This document shows, in pieces, positions 1 through 9,302 of a stretch of 64,000 nt of DNA. Source of the DNA: Aliihoeflea sp. 2WW (lineage in GTDB: Bacteria > Pseudomonadota > Alphaproteobacteria > Rhizobiales > Rhizobiaceae); assembly GCF_000497755.1 (NCBI RefSeq), contig NZ_AYOD01000035.1:248001-312000 (forward strand), given 5' to 3'. The position numbers and the translations under genes are program-made. The notes beneath the pieces are model-generated. The model was not told where the DNA came from. It searched no databases and worked only from the letters and a program-made list of their open reading frames with translations. How positions within the stretch are numbered: position 1 is the stretch's first letter; each line of letters begins with the position of its first letter.

Positions 1-2
1 AA

Positions 3-671
3 TTCCCGGAGGAACTGAGCGGCACCGAGCAGGGCCAGAAGCTGATCGAGGACGAAACCGCCTTCCGCGATGCCCGCGCCGAACGGCTCGAGCGCCAGCT
101 CGCCGCGATCGACGACCTCAAGGAACTGCTCGAAAACGAGATCGTCGCACTCGAACGGAAGATCACCAGCCAGAACGAGCAGATCGAACTGTCGCGCGAG
201 CAGCTTGCCGGCATCGGCGACCTGGCCGACCGCGGTCTCGTCGTCAACGAGCGCGTGCTGTCCATCGGCCGTTCAGTCGCCGACCTCGAGGGCCGGGTAC
301 TCGACATGGAAACCGCCGCCCTGCGCGCCAAGCAGGATATCGCGCAGGCGACGCAGGACGCCAACGCGCTGCGCAACGACCGCGACGCGGAAGTCGCGCA
401 GGAACTCCAGCAGGCCGAAGCCAATCTGGAGGCGGCCAATCTGAAAATCCTGACCAGCAACAGCCTGATGCAGGAAGCCCTGTCGATCGCGCCCGAGGCC
501 GCCGGTGCGGTCGGCGCCGCCGAGCCCGACATCAGCTACGTCATCGTGCGCGAGATCGATGGCGAGCCGCAGGAAATGCCCGCGCAGGAGCACACGCCGG
601 TCCTGCCGGGCGACGTGGTCAAGGTGAAGATCGAGCCGGTCGCGGCTGCCGCAGTCGAGCAGCCAAGCTAG
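3..671 (+). CDS. Polysaccharide export protein, ExoF-like, C-terminal part (5' end outside window)
   Basis: The frame is open from the first bases of the window and ends at TAG 669-671; the start lies upstream. About 222 residues are visible. Most of it is a long charged, Glu/Gln/Arg/Leu-rich alpha-helical coiled coil, followed by a short beta-rich end reading DISYVIVREIDGEPQEMPAQ and a final segment with VLPGDVVKVKIEP. In ExoF-type proteins (periplasmic/outer-membrane polysaccharide export factors of rhizobia) a coiled coil follows the export domain and the protein ends in such a SLBB-like tail; the export domain itself would be upstream. The next gene, 5 bases downstream, is an ExoQ-type ligase/polymerase, which supports an exopolysaccharide operon. 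The family call is inferred from architecture and neighbour. Confidence 0.65.
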   Translation, partial: FPEELSGTEQGQKLIEDETAFRDARAERLERQLAAIDDLKELLENEIVALERKITSQNEQIELSREQLAGIGDLADRGLVVNERVLSIGRSVADLEGRVLDMETAALRAKQDIAQATQDANALRNDRDAEVAQELQQAEANLEAANLKILTSNSLMQEALSIAPEAAGAVGAAEPDISYVIVREIDGEPQEMPAQEHTPVLPGDVVKVKIEPVAAAAVEQPS

Positions 672-676
672 GGCAG

Positions 677-1933
677 ATGCGGGTCGCCAAGGCATCCTTC
701 GTCTCGCCGGAGCGCAATTTCGCCTATGGCGTCGTGGCAATTTCGCTGTCGGTGTTCGTCTTCGCCTACTCGACACGCTTCGGCCCGGCTGCCGTCCTTG
801 CCTATTACGCATTGTGGCTGCCGCTCGTCCTCATCGACTATCGCCGGGTGCTCGGCAACTATGCGCGCTATCACTGGATACTGGCGTTCGGCGTGCTCGC
901 CTGCCTGTCCACCTTCTGGTCGCTGGCACCCGGGACGAGCGCGCGGGCGAGCGTGCAATACGCCACGCACATCGTCTGCGCGCTGATCGCGGCGCGTGTC
1001 ATCGGGGCGCGGACGCTGAGCTTCGGCGTCCTTGCCGGTGCGACGCTGGTGCTTGCCTATTCCTTTGCCTTCGGCGGCTATCATTTCGATCCGCTCGACG
1101 GCACCTACAGTTTCGTCGGTGCCTTCTCCTCGAAGAACCAGCTCGGTTTCTACGCATCGCTCGGCGTCTATTTCGCCTTCGTGGCGGTGTTTCTGCTCGA
1201 CGCGGCCGTCGTCACCCGGCTCGTCGCGATGGCCATTGGCGGCGTCTCGGCCTATGCGCTCGTCGCCTCGCAATCGGCGACATCGCTCATCGGCATCGTG
1301 CTGACCCTCGCCGCGATGGCGGGTATGCGCGCGGTGCTCCTGTTCTCGCCTGCCGCACGCAAGGTGCTCTTCATCGCCCTGGCGATCGTCGCCACCGGGG
1401 GTATCGTCGTCGCCCTCAATGCCGGCGCGCTCGATGCGGTGCTGGCAATCTTCGGCAAGGATGCGACACTGACGGGACGGACCTATCTGTGGTCGGAAGG
1501 TCTCGCCTCCATCGCGCAGGCGCCGGTTTTGGGCGTCGGCTATCAGGGCTACTGGGTGCAGGGCTTCGGCGAGGCCGAACGGCTTTGGGCGGAGTTCTAC
1601 ATCGCAACCCGGACCGGCTTCCACTTCCACAACACTTACATCGAGGCCCTGGTTGAACTCGGCGCGGTCGGCTTCGCACTGATCTGCGTCCTCATCGGCG
1701 GCGTGCTCTTCGCCCATCTGGGGCGCCTTCTGTCACGCGCCAGCGATCAGGCAGCCTACGTCCTGTTCGGGCTGGCGGTCCTGCTTCTCATTCGCTCGTT
1801 CGTCGAGGTCGACATCCTCTATCCCTATACGATCGGCTCGTTCCTGATCTACTACGCGGCAGGCCAACTGACCGTCCGCCATGCCAACGTGCACGGCAGG
1901 ACGGATACGGAATTGCTCGTGGCGGCCCGTTAG
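677..1933 (+). CDS. ExoQ-type O-antigen ligase / exopolysaccharide polymerase family membrane protein
   Basis: A 418-residue integral membrane protein with about ten hydrophobic segments. A large non-membrane loop around residues 255-320 contains GRTYLWSEG and the HFHNTYIEAL motif, typical of the Wzy_C / O-antigen ligase family. Proteins of this family link or polymerise undecaprenyl-bound glycan units on the periplasmic face of the inner membrane; rhizobial ExoQ is needed for high-molecular-weight exopolysaccharide. It starts 5 bases after the ExoF-like stop, so the two are probably co-transcribed. Its end overlaps the convergent gene at 1930-2571 by 4 bases. Ligase and polymerase cannot be told apart from sequence here. 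Confidence 0.8.
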   Translation: MRVAKASFVSPERNFAYGVVAISLSVFVFAYSTRFGPAAVLAYYALWLPLVLIDYRRVLGNYARYHWILAFGVLACLSTFWSLAPGTSARASVQYATHIVCALIAARVIGARTLSFGVLAGATLVLAYSFAFGGYHFDPLDGTYSFVGAFSSKNQLGFYASLGVYFAFVAVFLLDAAVVTRLVAMAIGGVSAYALVASQSATSLIGIVLTLAAMAGMRAVLLFSPAARKVLFIALAIVATGGIVVALNAGALDAVLAIFGKDATLTGRTYLWSEGLASIAQAPVLGVGYQGYWVQGFGEAERLWAEFYIATRTGFHFHNTYIEALVELGAVGFALICVLIGGVLFAHLGRLLSRASDQAAYVLFGLAVLLLIRSFVEVDILYPYTIGSFLIYYAAGQLTVRHANVHGRTDTELLVAAR

Positions 1934-2571
1934 GCGCGCAGCGCCTTCTGGCTCGTCATCACGAGATAGGCTGTCAGAAACATGATGCCGAGAAGCTTGA
2001 AGCTCTCCTCGATGAAGACCTGTCCGCCGAAATCGACCGGGTAAACGTCGACCGCCATCGAAAGACCGAAGGCGCCGACGCAGGCCGCGAGCAGCAGCCA
2101 GGGCGTTGCCGATCGGAGCAGCCAGGCCTGATGGCACAGCATCGCCAGCAGCAGCGCGTGCGGGACGAGGACGACGATTTCGGGGATGCCGAACGTCGCG
2201 ATCGATTCGTGCAGCATGAAAAGATCGTCGAGCCCCATCACGGCGGAGAAGGCGCCCCCGAAAAGCAGGAGGCTGCCGAAATTGCGGCCGGGTCCACCCT
2301 TCAACGCCACGTGTGCCTGCAGCGCACCGACAGCGCCGACCATCCACAGGACGATGCCGAGATTTGAGACGAGGCCGAAATAGTTGGGGTTGTTGGCGAT
2401 CGCGTTGGGGTCGCGGACGAGATCGTAATGGTCGATCCCCCACAACTGGTCTGCGGCCAGCACCGCAAGACTTGCCATTGCTCCCACCGCCAGGATGATC
2501 GCTGCGACCTTCAACTCGCGGGTCGGCAATAGCAGGCGCGCGGACGCGCCGGAGGATGTGGAAATCGTCAT
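1930..2571 (-). CDS. Multi-pass membrane protein of unknown function
   Basis: A 213-residue protein with about six hydrophobic segments and almost no long soluble domain. A polar stretch near residue 45 reads WGIDHYDLVRDPNAIANN, and an acidic pair plus histidine (GLDDLFMLHES) sits between two membrane helices. I recognise no family. It converges on the exoQ-like gene with a 4-base overlap. It is separated by about 100 bases from the next minus-strand gene, so it is probably its own unit. The membrane topology is clear; the function is unknown. Confidence 0.7.
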   Translation of the reverse strand: MTISTSSGASARLLLPTRELKVAAIILAVGAMASLAVLAADQLWGIDHYDLVRDPNAIANNPNYFGLVSNLGIVLWMVGAVGALQAHVALKGGPGRNFGSLLLFGGAFSAVMGLDDLFMLHESIATFGIPEIVVLVPHALLLAMLCHQAWLLRSATPWLLLAACVGAFGLSMAVDVYPVDFGGQVFIEESFKLLGIMFLTAYLVMTSQKALRA

Positions 2572-2669
2572 GGGCCGCGATCTTCTCTCAAATTCGACGC
2601 GCCCCAGCGATCGTGATCTTGCCGGGTTTTATGACACTTCTATGACGATGCGGCGTTGCGGGCGTGCGG

Positions 2670-3413
2670 TCAGTAGACGGCCCGTCCGCCCGAGATATCG
2701 AATACCGCACCGGTCGTGAACGAGCAGTCCTCCGAGGCGAGCCAGGCGATCATCGCCGCCACCTCGGCAGGCTCGACGAAACGGTGGAGCGGAATCTTGG
2801 CGAGCATGTAGTCGATGTGTTCCTGCGTCATCTGGTCGAAGATGGCGGTGCGGGCGGCGGCAGGCGTCACGCAGTTCACCAATATGCCCGATCCCGCCAG
2901 TTCCTTGCCGAGAGACTTGGTCAAGGCGATGAGGCCCGCCTTCGAGGCCGAATAATGCGACGCATTGGGATTGCCTTCCTTGCCGGCGATCGATGCGACG
3001 TTGATGATCCGGCCATAGCCCGAGCCCATCATGAGCGGCACAAGCGCGTGGCAGGTCAGATAGGGAGCGACAAGATTGACCTCGACCGTCCGCCGCCAGA
3101 CATCCGGCGCAAGGTCCCAGGTCTTCGCATTGCCGCCGGTGATGCCCGCATTGTTGACCAGAATATCGACGGGCCTCGCCTCGAAGCTTCTGCGCGCTGC
3201 GGCGGCGACTGCGCCCTCATCGGTCAGTTCGACCACCGCACCGCTCGCCTGATCGCCGAGCGAACGGGTCGCCTCGTCTATGGCTGCCGCATCGATGTCC
3301 CACAATTCGACGGCCGCCCCGCTGGCGATCATCCGCTCGGCAGTGGCAAAGCCTATACCGCGCGCTCCGCCCGTAACGATGGCCTTGCGTCCCTCAAGAT
3401 CGATGCGGTTCAT
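2670..3413 (-). CDS. Short-chain dehydrogenase/reductase (SDR), FabG-like
   Basis: A 247-residue classical SDR. The nucleotide-binding motif TGGARGIG lies near residue 15, NNAG near residue 85, and the catalytic Ser and YxxxK (HYSASKAG) near residues 140-155; it ends in a typical SGGRAVY tail. It should oxidise or reduce an alcohol/ketone with NAD(P). The ATG at 3413 overlaps the stop of the preceding dehydrogenase gene by 4 bases (ATGA), which fixes the start and implies translational coupling. It is last in the minus-strand operon dehydratase - DenD-like - 3-hydroxyacid dehydrogenase-like - SDR. The substrate is not readable, but the context argues for a sugar or sugar-acid intermediate. 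Confidence 0.85.
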   Translation of the reverse strand: MNRIDLEGRKAIVTGGARGIGFATAERMIASGAAVELWDIDAAAIDEATRSLGDQASGAVVELTDEGAVAAAARRSFEARPVDILVNNAGITGGNAKTWDLAPDVWRRTVEVNLVAPYLTCHALVPLMMGSGYGRIINVASIAGKEGNPNASHYSASKAGLIALTKSLGKELAGSGILVNCVTPAAARTAIFDQMTQEHIDYMLAKIPLHRFVEPAEVAAMIAWLASEDCSFTTGAVFDISGGRAVY

Positions 3414-4321
3414 GCGCGGTCGCCTTCTTCCTTGCGAGTGATGCCGTTCAATTCGGCGACGATGTCGGCAAGCATCGGCACGTAGTCGTCGCCCCGTCCG
3501 ATCCCTTCGGCCGTGGCGAAGCTGTTCTTCACGCTCGACGCCATATGCGAGGCAATGCCGCTTTCGCTGGCAAGGCCGGTCAGATAGCGCATGTCCTTGT
3601 GCGCGTTGCGCAAGGTGAATTTGTGCGCGTCGCGGTTTCGGTCGACCGCGTACTGCATGAAGGTCTGGAAGAAGCCGCAATCCATACGGCCGCCATCGAT
3701 GATGCCGCGGAAGGTCGCGGCCTCGACGCCGTTGCGGGCCCCGATCGCCAGCACTTCCGCGTAAAGCGCGGCGTAGCCGAGCGCGACGAAATTGTTGAGC
3801 AGCTTGACCGTGTGGCCGGCCCCCACCTCTCCGACGCGCATGATGCGCCCCGCCCAGCATTTCAGGATCGGCTCGACGCGGGCGAAGTCCGCCTCGCTTG
3901 CCCCCACCATCGTGTCGAGCTGGCCCTCCCATGCCTCCTTGGGCGTTCGTGCCAACGGCGCATCGACGAAGGCGATGCCGACTTCATTGCAGGCCTTGGC
4001 AAGGCTGCGCGTCGATACGGGGTCGCAGGTCGAGCAGTCGACGATCGTGTGAACGGCGCCCTTGTCTTTCAATATCTGCGTGACGACGACCTCGACCTGC
4101 GGGCTGCCCGGAAGACACAGGAAGACGATGTCGCTGACGGCCGCAAGTTGGGTGACCGTGTCCGCCTCGCCTGCTCCGCGCTGGCGCATATCATCGATCG
4201 GGGCGCGGTTGCGATGCCCCATGACGGTCATCGGATAGCCGGCCTCTATGATGTTCTTGGCGATGCCGTGCCCCATCAGTCCGACGCCGACGATGCCGAT
4301 CCGTTCACGTGTGCTGCTCAT
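3410..4321 (-). CDS. NAD(P)-dependent 3-hydroxyacid dehydrogenase-like oxidoreductase (HIBADH / LtnD-like)
   Basis: A 303-residue beta-hydroxyacid dehydrogenase family protein. The N-terminal Rossmann motif GIVGVGLMGHGIAKN is followed by FLCLPGSPQVE and by the substrate-binding segment FVDAPLARTP. The catalytic lysine segment reads GAGHTVKLLNNF, and a helical C-terminal domain completes the fold. Length and order match 3-hydroxyisobutyrate, tartronate-semialdehyde and L-threonate dehydrogenases. Because it sits between a DenD-like enzyme and an SDR, a 2- or 3-hydroxy sugar acid is the most likely substrate (inference). It has 4-base overlaps with genes on both sides. Confidence 0.8.
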   Translation of the reverse strand: MSSTRERIGIVGVGLMGHGIAKNIIEAGYPMTVMGHRNRAPIDDMRQRGAGEADTVTQLAAVSDIVFLCLPGSPQVEVVVTQILKDKGAVHTIVDCSTCDPVSTRSLAKACNEVGIAFVDAPLARTPKEAWEGQLDTMVGASEADFARVEPILKCWAGRIMRVGEVGAGHTVKLLNNFVALGYAALYAEVLAIGARNGVEAATFRGIIDGGRMDCGFFQTFMQYAVDRNRDAHKFTLRNAHKDMRYLTGLASESGIASHMASSVKNSFATAEGIGRGDDYVPMLADIVAELNGITRKEEGDRA

Positions 4322-5307
4322 GCGGCATCTCCTTGGGTCGCCTGTTTTCGGGCGCGTTCGTCGGCGATGTGCGCCTTCACGATCGCCCCGAAATCGGTAT
4401 CGGCCACGAAGCCCACTGATGTCGCCCGTTCGGCCGAAAAGTCGCGCGGCCAGCCGGCGACGATCTTGACGATCGCCGCGTCCGGCCTGCGCTTGATCAG
4501 CGCCGCGGTGTCGTTGCCGGCGATCTCGCGCAGCGTCTCGATCATCTCGCCCACCGTGATCGACAGGCCCGGCATGGTCAGCGAGCGTCGGTCGCCCAGA
4601 ATTGCGGTATCGAGCGTTGCGGCGTGCAGCAGGAACCCGACCGCCGCGGCCGGGCTTGCCACCCAATGCCGCACGCCGTCTCCGACCGGGAGCACCGCCT
4701 CGATGCCGGCCAGAGGCTCGCGGATGATGCCGGAGAAGAAGCCGGACGCCGCCTTGTTGGGTTTGCCGGGACGAACGACGATGGTGGGCAGGCGGATGCC
4801 CACGCCATCGACAAATCCCTTGCGGCTGTAGTCCGACAACAGCAGTTCGCAGATCGCCTTTTGCGTTCCGTAGCTCGTCAGCGGCGCATGAAGAAACGTG
4901 TCGCGGATCGGCTCTTCGAAGGGCGCGCCGAAGACGGCGATCGAAGAGGTGAAGACGAGGCGCGGCCGATAGTCGTCACCCGCAAGGCGGATCGCCTCGA
5001 GCACATTCTGCATGCCGACGAGATTGATCCGGTAGCCCTTCTCGAACTCGACCTCCGCCTCGCCGGAGACGATCGACGCCAGATGGAAGATGACGTCAGG
5101 CCGGGCCGCGACGAGGCTCGAGATCGTCGCGGGATCGGCGATGTCGCCGGCACTGGTCGAGATCAGCTGCGACGGCACCCCTGCATCGACGACGTCGAAG
5201 GAGTGGATCGCCTCGATCCGGCGTCCGCCGAGTTCGCCGCCCGCCACAAGCGTTTCGACCAGCCGCCGCCCGATCATGCCCGCGCCGCCAAGAACCAGTA
5301 TGCGCAT
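4318..5307 (-). CDS. NAD-dependent epimerase/dehydratase family protein, DenD-like (D-erythronate dehydrogenase-like)
   Basis: A 329-residue extended SDR with GGAGMIGRRL at the N-terminus, FTSSIAVFG for the catalytic Ser, and YGTQKAICE for the catalytic Tyr/Lys. The RLPTIVVRPGKPNKAASGF stretch and overall length resemble the DenD family, which oxidises D-erythronate to 2-oxo-tetronate. The chosen ATG at 5307 is preceded by a good ribosome site (GGAGGGCG on the minus strand). The usual partner genes of tetronate pathways, the DUF1537 kinase and the aldolase or isomerase, are not present here, so the substrate may be another aldonate or lactol. Family confident, substrate not. Confidence 0.75.
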   Translation of the reverse strand: MRILVLGGAGMIGRRLVETLVAGGELGGRRIEAIHSFDVVDAGVPSQLISTSAGDIADPATISSLVAARPDVIFHLASIVSGEAEVEFEKGYRINLVGMQNVLEAIRLAGDDYRPRLVFTSSIAVFGAPFEEPIRDTFLHAPLTSYGTQKAICELLLSDYSRKGFVDGVGIRLPTIVVRPGKPNKAASGFFSGIIREPLAGIEAVLPVGDGVRHWVASPAAAVGFLLHAATLDTAILGDRRSLTMPGLSITVGEMIETLREIAGNDTAALIKRRPDAAIVKIVAGWPRDFSAERATSVGFVADTDFGAIVKAHIADERARKQATQGDAA

Positions 5308-5332
5308 CGGCGCCCTCCTTCGTTTCGACCGA

Positions 5333-7147
5333 TCAGTGATTGTCGCGCGGGACCAGCGGCTGCTTGCCGTCGACGCCGCCCTGGGCGAGCCGGCGATAGG
5401 CGACGGCCGGCTCAAGGACCATGCCGGTCTCGAGCTGCGAGACGAGGCCGCGCTGGATTTCCTGCCACGGTGTCTGGTGGGCGGGAATTTCATATCCGCC
5501 CCGGCGGGCGAGTTCGGTGCGGCGATCCTGCAGCTCGGCGTCGTCGACCAGCATGTCGGCCTTGCCGTTCTTCAGGTCGATCCGGACGCGGTCGCCGGTT
5601 CTGAGCAGCGCCAGCCCGCCATTGAGCGCCGCTTCCGGCGAGGCGTTGAGGATGGAGGGTGAGCCGGACGTTCCCGACTGCCGTCCGTCGCCGATGCAGG
5701 GCAGGGCGTGGATGCCGCGCTTGATGAGGTAGTCCGGCGCGCGCATGTTCACCACCTCGGCGGCGCCCGGGTAACCGATCGGGCCCGCGCCACGCATGAA
5801 CAGAATGCAGTTTTCGTCGATGCCGAGCGCCGGATCGTCGATCCGGTGGTGGTAGTCCTCCGGTCCGTCGAAAACGATCGCCCGTCCCTCGAACGCCATC
5901 GGTTGCGCGGGATCGGACAGGTAACGGTCGCGGAATTCCTGGGAGATCACCGACATCTTCATGATGGCGCTGTCGAACAGATTGCCGCGAAGGACGCGAA
6001 AACCGGCATTCGTCTTGAGCGGCTTGCCGAATGGCCTGATGACGCGGTCGTCCTCGATCGCGGCCTCGCGGCAGTTCTCGCCAATCGTCCGCCCATTGAC
6101 GGTCATCGCGTCCGCAGCGATCAGGCCGTTGGCCATCAGTTGCGCGACGACGGCCGGCACGCCGCCGGCGTGGTAGTAATCCTCGCCCAGATACTCGCCG
6201 GCGGGCTGGAGGTTGACCAGAAGCGGCACTTCCTCGCCATAGGTCTGCCAGTCTTCGATCGTCAGCTCGACGCCGACATGGCGCGCGAGAGCGTTGAGAT
6301 GGATCGGCGCGTTGGTCGAGCCACCAATGGCGGAATTCACGCGGATGGCGTTGATGAACGCGTCGCGCGTCAGGATGTCGGACGGTTTCAGATCCTCCGC
6401 GACCATCGCCACGATGCGCTTGCCGGTCAGATAGGCCATTTCCTGGCGATCCCGATAGGGTGCCGGGATCGCGGCAGAACCGGGAAGCTGCATGCCGAGC
6501 GCCTCGGCAAGGCTGTTCATCGTGGTCGCCGTGCCCATCGTGTTGCAATAGCCGGTGGATGGCGCCGAGCTGGCCACCAGTTTGATGAAGCCCGCATAGT
6601 CGATCTCGCCGGCCGCCATCATCTCGCGCGCCTTCCACACGATGGTGCCCGATCCGGTGCGCTCGCCGCGGAACCAGCCATTGAGCATCGGGCCAACCGA
6701 CAACGCGACGGCCGGGATGTTGACGGTCGCAGCGCCCATGAGCATGGCCGGGGTCGTCTTGTCGCAGCCGATATTGAGGACGACACCGTCGAGCGGATAG
6801 CCGTAGAGCACCTCGACCAGGCCGAGATAGGCGAGGTTGCGGTCGAGCGATGCGGTCGGCCGCTTGCCGGTTTCCTGGATCGGATGGACGGGAAACTCGA
6901 TCGCGATGCCGCCGGCCTCGCGAATGCCCTCGCGCACGCGCTTGGTGAGTTCGAGGTGATGGCGGTTGCAGGGCGACAGGTCGGACCCGGTCTGCGCGAT
7001 CCCGATGATCGGCTTTCCGGACTGCAGTTCCTCCTGCGAGAGGCCGTAGTTCAGATAGCGCTCGAGATAGAGCGCCGTCATGTCCGGGTTCAGCGGATTG
7101 TCGAACCAAGCGCGCGACCTCAGCTTTGCACCTTCACCCGTCGTCAT
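5333..7147 (-). CDS. IlvD/Edd-family sugar-acid dehydratase (arabinonate/xylonate dehydratase type)
   Basis: A 604-residue IlvD/Edd enzyme. The likely iron-sulfur cysteines are C60 ([10 protein letters not shown]), C128 ([14 protein letters not shown]) and C201 ([14 protein letters not shown]). K130 follows C128-D129 where the carbamylated metal-binding lysine lies in the L-arabinonate dehydratase subgroup. A late [11 protein letters not shown] stretch carries the candidate catalytic serine. These enzymes remove water from aldonic acids to give 2-keto-3-deoxy acids. N-terminal [10 protein letters not shown] and the catabolic context favour a sugar acid over dihydroxyisovalerate (IlvD) or 6-phosphogluconate (Edd). 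It is first in a four-gene minus-strand operon and has a LacI-type operator 50-63 bases upstream of its start. Confidence 0.87.
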   Translation of the reverse strand: MTTGEGAKLRSRAWFDNPLNPDMTALYLERYLNYGLSQEELQSGKPIIGIAQTGSDLSPCNRHHLELTKRVREGIREAGGIAIEFPVHPIQETGKRPTASLDRNLAYLGLVEVLYGYPLDGVVLNIGCDKTTPAMLMGAATVNIPAVALSVGPMLNGWFRGERTGSGTIVWKAREMMAAGEIDYAGFIKLVASSAPSTGYCNTMGTATTMNSLAEALGMQLPGSAAIPAPYRDRQEMAYLTGKRIVAMVAEDLKPSDILTRDAFINAIRVNSAIGGSTNAPIHLNALARHVGVELTIEDWQTYGEEVPLLVNLQPAGEYLGEDYYHAGGVPAVVAQLMANGLIAADAMTVNGRTIGENCREAAIEDDRVIRPFGKPLKTNAGFRVLRGNLFDSAIMKMSVISQEFRDRYLSDPAQPMAFEGRAIVFDGPEDYHHRIDDPALGIDENCILFMRGAGPIGYPGAAEVVNMRAPDYLIKRGIHALPCIGDGRQSGTSGSPSILNASPEAALNGGLALLRTGDRVRIDLKNGKADMLVDDAELQDRRTELARRGGYEIPAHQTPWQEIQRGLVSQLETGMVLEPAVAYRRLAQGGVDGKQPLVPRDNH

Positions 7148-7196
7148 GATTGAACCTCCCCTTCACTGTCGCCGACAAGAACTGCCGGAGCAGTTT

Positions 7197-7210
7197 TGGC
7201 AGCGCTGCCA
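7197..7210. promoter_or_regulatory. LacI-family operator, copy 1 (TGGCAGCGCTGCCA)
   Basis: A perfect 14-bp palindrome upstream of the dehydratase operon. The same core occurs at 11393-11406 and 18485-18496 plus flanks. The central CG dyad and this size are typical of LacI-family sites, and a lacI gene lies at 10336-11346. Confidence 0.8.
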
Positions 7211-7252
7211 TTCGTACAATGCGCAAGACGTCGACACAACACCCTTGCGTCC

Positions 7253-8743
7253 TCAAGTCGACCCTGCGCGCCTGCCGCGGAACGTCGTGTAGATTACGGA
7301 AACCCAGATCAGAGCCAGCGCGACTGCCAGAACCGCGGCGATCGGACGATTGACGAAGGTCAAGAGCGAACCGTCCGACTTGATCATCGTCGTGATGAAA
7401 TTGTGTTCGAGAATGGGGCCGATCACGATGCCGAGGATGCAGGGCGCGATCGGGATGTCGTTTTCCTCCATGAAGAAGCCGAGCAATCCGAAAACGAGCA
7501 TGATGACGATGCCGTAGGCCGCGTTGTTGGAGGCGAAAGCGCCGACGATGCAGAAGACGAGGATGATGGGCATCAGGATCGAACGCGGCGTGCGCAAGAG
7601 ACCTCGCGCCAGCTTGATCACCATCCAGCCGAGCGGGATCATCAAGAGGTTGGCGAGAATGAAGATCAGGAAGACCGCGTAGATCGTCTGCGGGTTGAAA
7701 AGGAAAAGTGTCGGCCCCGGATTGAGGCCTTTCACGTAGAGGACCCCGATCACGATCGCGGTGATCGTGTCGCCGGGAATGCCGAAAACGAGCGCGGGCA
7801 CCCAGGCGCTCGACAGCGAGGCATTGTTGGAGGATGTCGCCTCGACAATGCCCTCGACATGGCCCGTGCCGTATTTTTCCGGCGTCCGCGAAAAACGCCT
7901 GCTGACGGCATAGCTCACATAGGCCGCCACATCCGCCCCGGCGCCCGGCAGGATGCCGATGGCCGTGCCCGTGACATTGCCGCGGATCTGCTGGCGCCAG
8001 TAGCGGGTCAGCATGCCGCCCCAATCGCGAAAGATGTTGCCGACCCTGACCTGAACATTGTCCCAGGACGGCGCGCCGGCCGCCATGGTCCGCATGACCT
8101 CGGAGACGGCGAAAAGGCCGATCATGGCCGGTATGAAGTCGATGCCGGCCATAAGGTCGGTCGAGCCGAAGGTAAAGCGCGGCACGCCCGACGCGTTCTT
8201 GAGCCCGACCGTCGCGACGAGCAGGCCGATCAGCAGGCTGACCATTCCCTTGACCGGCGACGCGGCGCCGATGAAGGTCGCGCAGGTCAGGCCGAGCATC
8301 GCCATCCAGAAATATTCCTGGGACGAGAAGTTCAGCGCGAACTCGGCCAGCGCCGGCGCCGCAAATATCAGCACGATCGTGCCGAACAGGCCGCCGATTG
8401 CCGAAAAGAGGACGCAGGCGCCGAGTGCGGTTTCCGCCTCGCCCTTGCGCGTCATCGCATAGGCTTCGTTGGTGTAGGCGGCGGAAGCGGGGGTTCCGGG
8501 CATGCGCAACAGCGCGCCGGGAATGTCGCCGGCGAAGATCGCCATCGCCGCGCAGGTCACCATCGCGCCGACCGCGGGGATCGGGTCCATGAAGAAGGTC
8601 AGCGGCACCAGAAGCGCCGTCGCCATCGTGGCGGTCAGGCCCGGCACCGCGCCGACGAGGAGGCCGAACAGAGCTGCGGCGGTGACCGTGGTCAGAACCT
8701 GCCAGGTGAAGACGAGCCCGAATGCCTGGAGTATCGCGTCCAT
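7253..8743 (-). CDS. tctA: Tripartite tricarboxylate transporter, large permease subunit TctA
   Basis: A 496-residue, strongly hydrophobic protein with about eleven membrane segments. The TctA landmarks are present: GLLVGAVPGLTATMATALL near residue 30, GDIPGALLRMPGTPASAA near residue 75, and the second-half repeat GILPGAGADVAAYVSYA and FGIPGDTITA. TctA is the main membrane channel of the TTT carboxylate uptake system, working with TctB and the periplasmic TctC. Genes lie in the order lacI - tctC - tctB - tctA on the minus strand, followed by the catabolic dehydratase operon. The substrate is probably an organic or sugar acid handled by the neighbouring enzymes. Confidence 0.93.
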   Translation of the reverse strand: MDAILQAFGLVFTWQVLTTVTAAALFGLLVGAVPGLTATMATALLVPLTFFMDPIPAVGAMVTCAAMAIFAGDIPGALLRMPGTPASAAYTNEAYAMTRKGEAETALGACVLFSAIGGLFGTIVLIFAAPALAEFALNFSSQEYFWMAMLGLTCATFIGAASPVKGMVSLLIGLLVATVGLKNASGVPRFTFGSTDLMAGIDFIPAMIGLFAVSEVMRTMAAGAPSWDNVQVRVGNIFRDWGGMLTRYWRQQIRGNVTGTAIGILPGAGADVAAYVSYAVSRRFSRTPEKYGTGHVEGIVEATSSNNASLSSAWVPALVFGIPGDTITAIVIGVLYVKGLNPGPTLFLFNPQTIYAVFLIFILANLLMIPLGWMVIKLARGLLRTPRSILMPIILVFCIVGAFASNNAAYGIVIMLVFGLLGFFMEENDIPIAPCILGIVIGPILEHNFITTMIKSDGSLLTFVNRPIAAVLAVALALIWVSVIYTTFRGRRAGST

Positions 8744-8755
8744 GTCGACCTCCTC

Positions 8756-9226
8756 CTACCAGGGCAGCCGCGGCATGACGCCGAACGGCAATGGGACCAG
8801 CAGCAGGCTGCGGAAGACATAATCGGTGACGAGCGTCGCCGCGACGGCGAAGAAGATCGCCTTGCCCCACGAGACCGACAGCAATCGAAAAAGGACGAGC
8901 AGGATCGCGAAGGAAACCGGCACGAAACCAACAGGGCGGGCGAGGAAGATATAGGCGATGACGCAAAGGACGGTGACGAAAACAGCGAGCAACGCGCCCG
9001 GTTGACGCGTCCATTCGGTACGTGTGACGAGCGCCACGCGCCCCTGCTGCCAGCCCTTGGCGAACAGGACGAGTGCGCATGCGACCATCGCGAGCCCGAT
9101 CAGCGTCGGGAAGGCCGCGGCGCCATATTGCTGTCCCGGCACGGCGGGCAAAGTGCGCGCATAAACCGCTATCGCGGCTCCGAGAAAGAGGAGCACGGTG
9201 CCGAGCATCGTGTCGCTGAACCGCAT
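8756..9226 (-). CDS. tctB: Tripartite tricarboxylate transporter, small permease subunit TctB
   Basis: A 156-residue protein with four hydrophobic segments, the standard size and topology of TctB. The N-terminal segment (LGTVLLFLGAAIAVYARTLP) is followed by QQYGAAAFPTLIGLAM, the typical first-loop motif. It lies 12 bases upstream of tctA and 76 bases after tctC. The ATG at 9226 was chosen because it places the first membrane helix at the N-terminus; the longer open frame upstream adds a non-homologous Arg-rich segment. Confidence 0.88.
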   Translation of the reverse strand: MRFSDTMLGTVLLFLGAAIAVYARTLPAVPGQQYGAAAFPTLIGLAMVACALVLFAKGWQQGRVALVTRTEWTRQPGALLAVFVTVLCVIAYIFLARPVGFVPVSFAILLVLFRLLSVSWGKAIFFAVAATLVTDYVFRSLLLVPLPFGVMPRLPW

Positions 9227-9302
9227 GAAGGTCTCCACCAGATCGATGGGAAGCGTGGCGACCGCCTGCCGACCGATGGCCGGCAGGCTTTCGTCGATCG
9301 GA

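Noticed and set aside
4318-5307. Full D-erythronate / L-threonate catabolic operon
   Set aside because: DenD-like and LtnD-like dehydrogenases are present, but the DUF1537 kinase and the aldolase/isomerase partners are absent.
5708-7153. 481-residue frame opposite the dehydratase
   Set aside because: Antisense shadow; no family motifs, biased composition.
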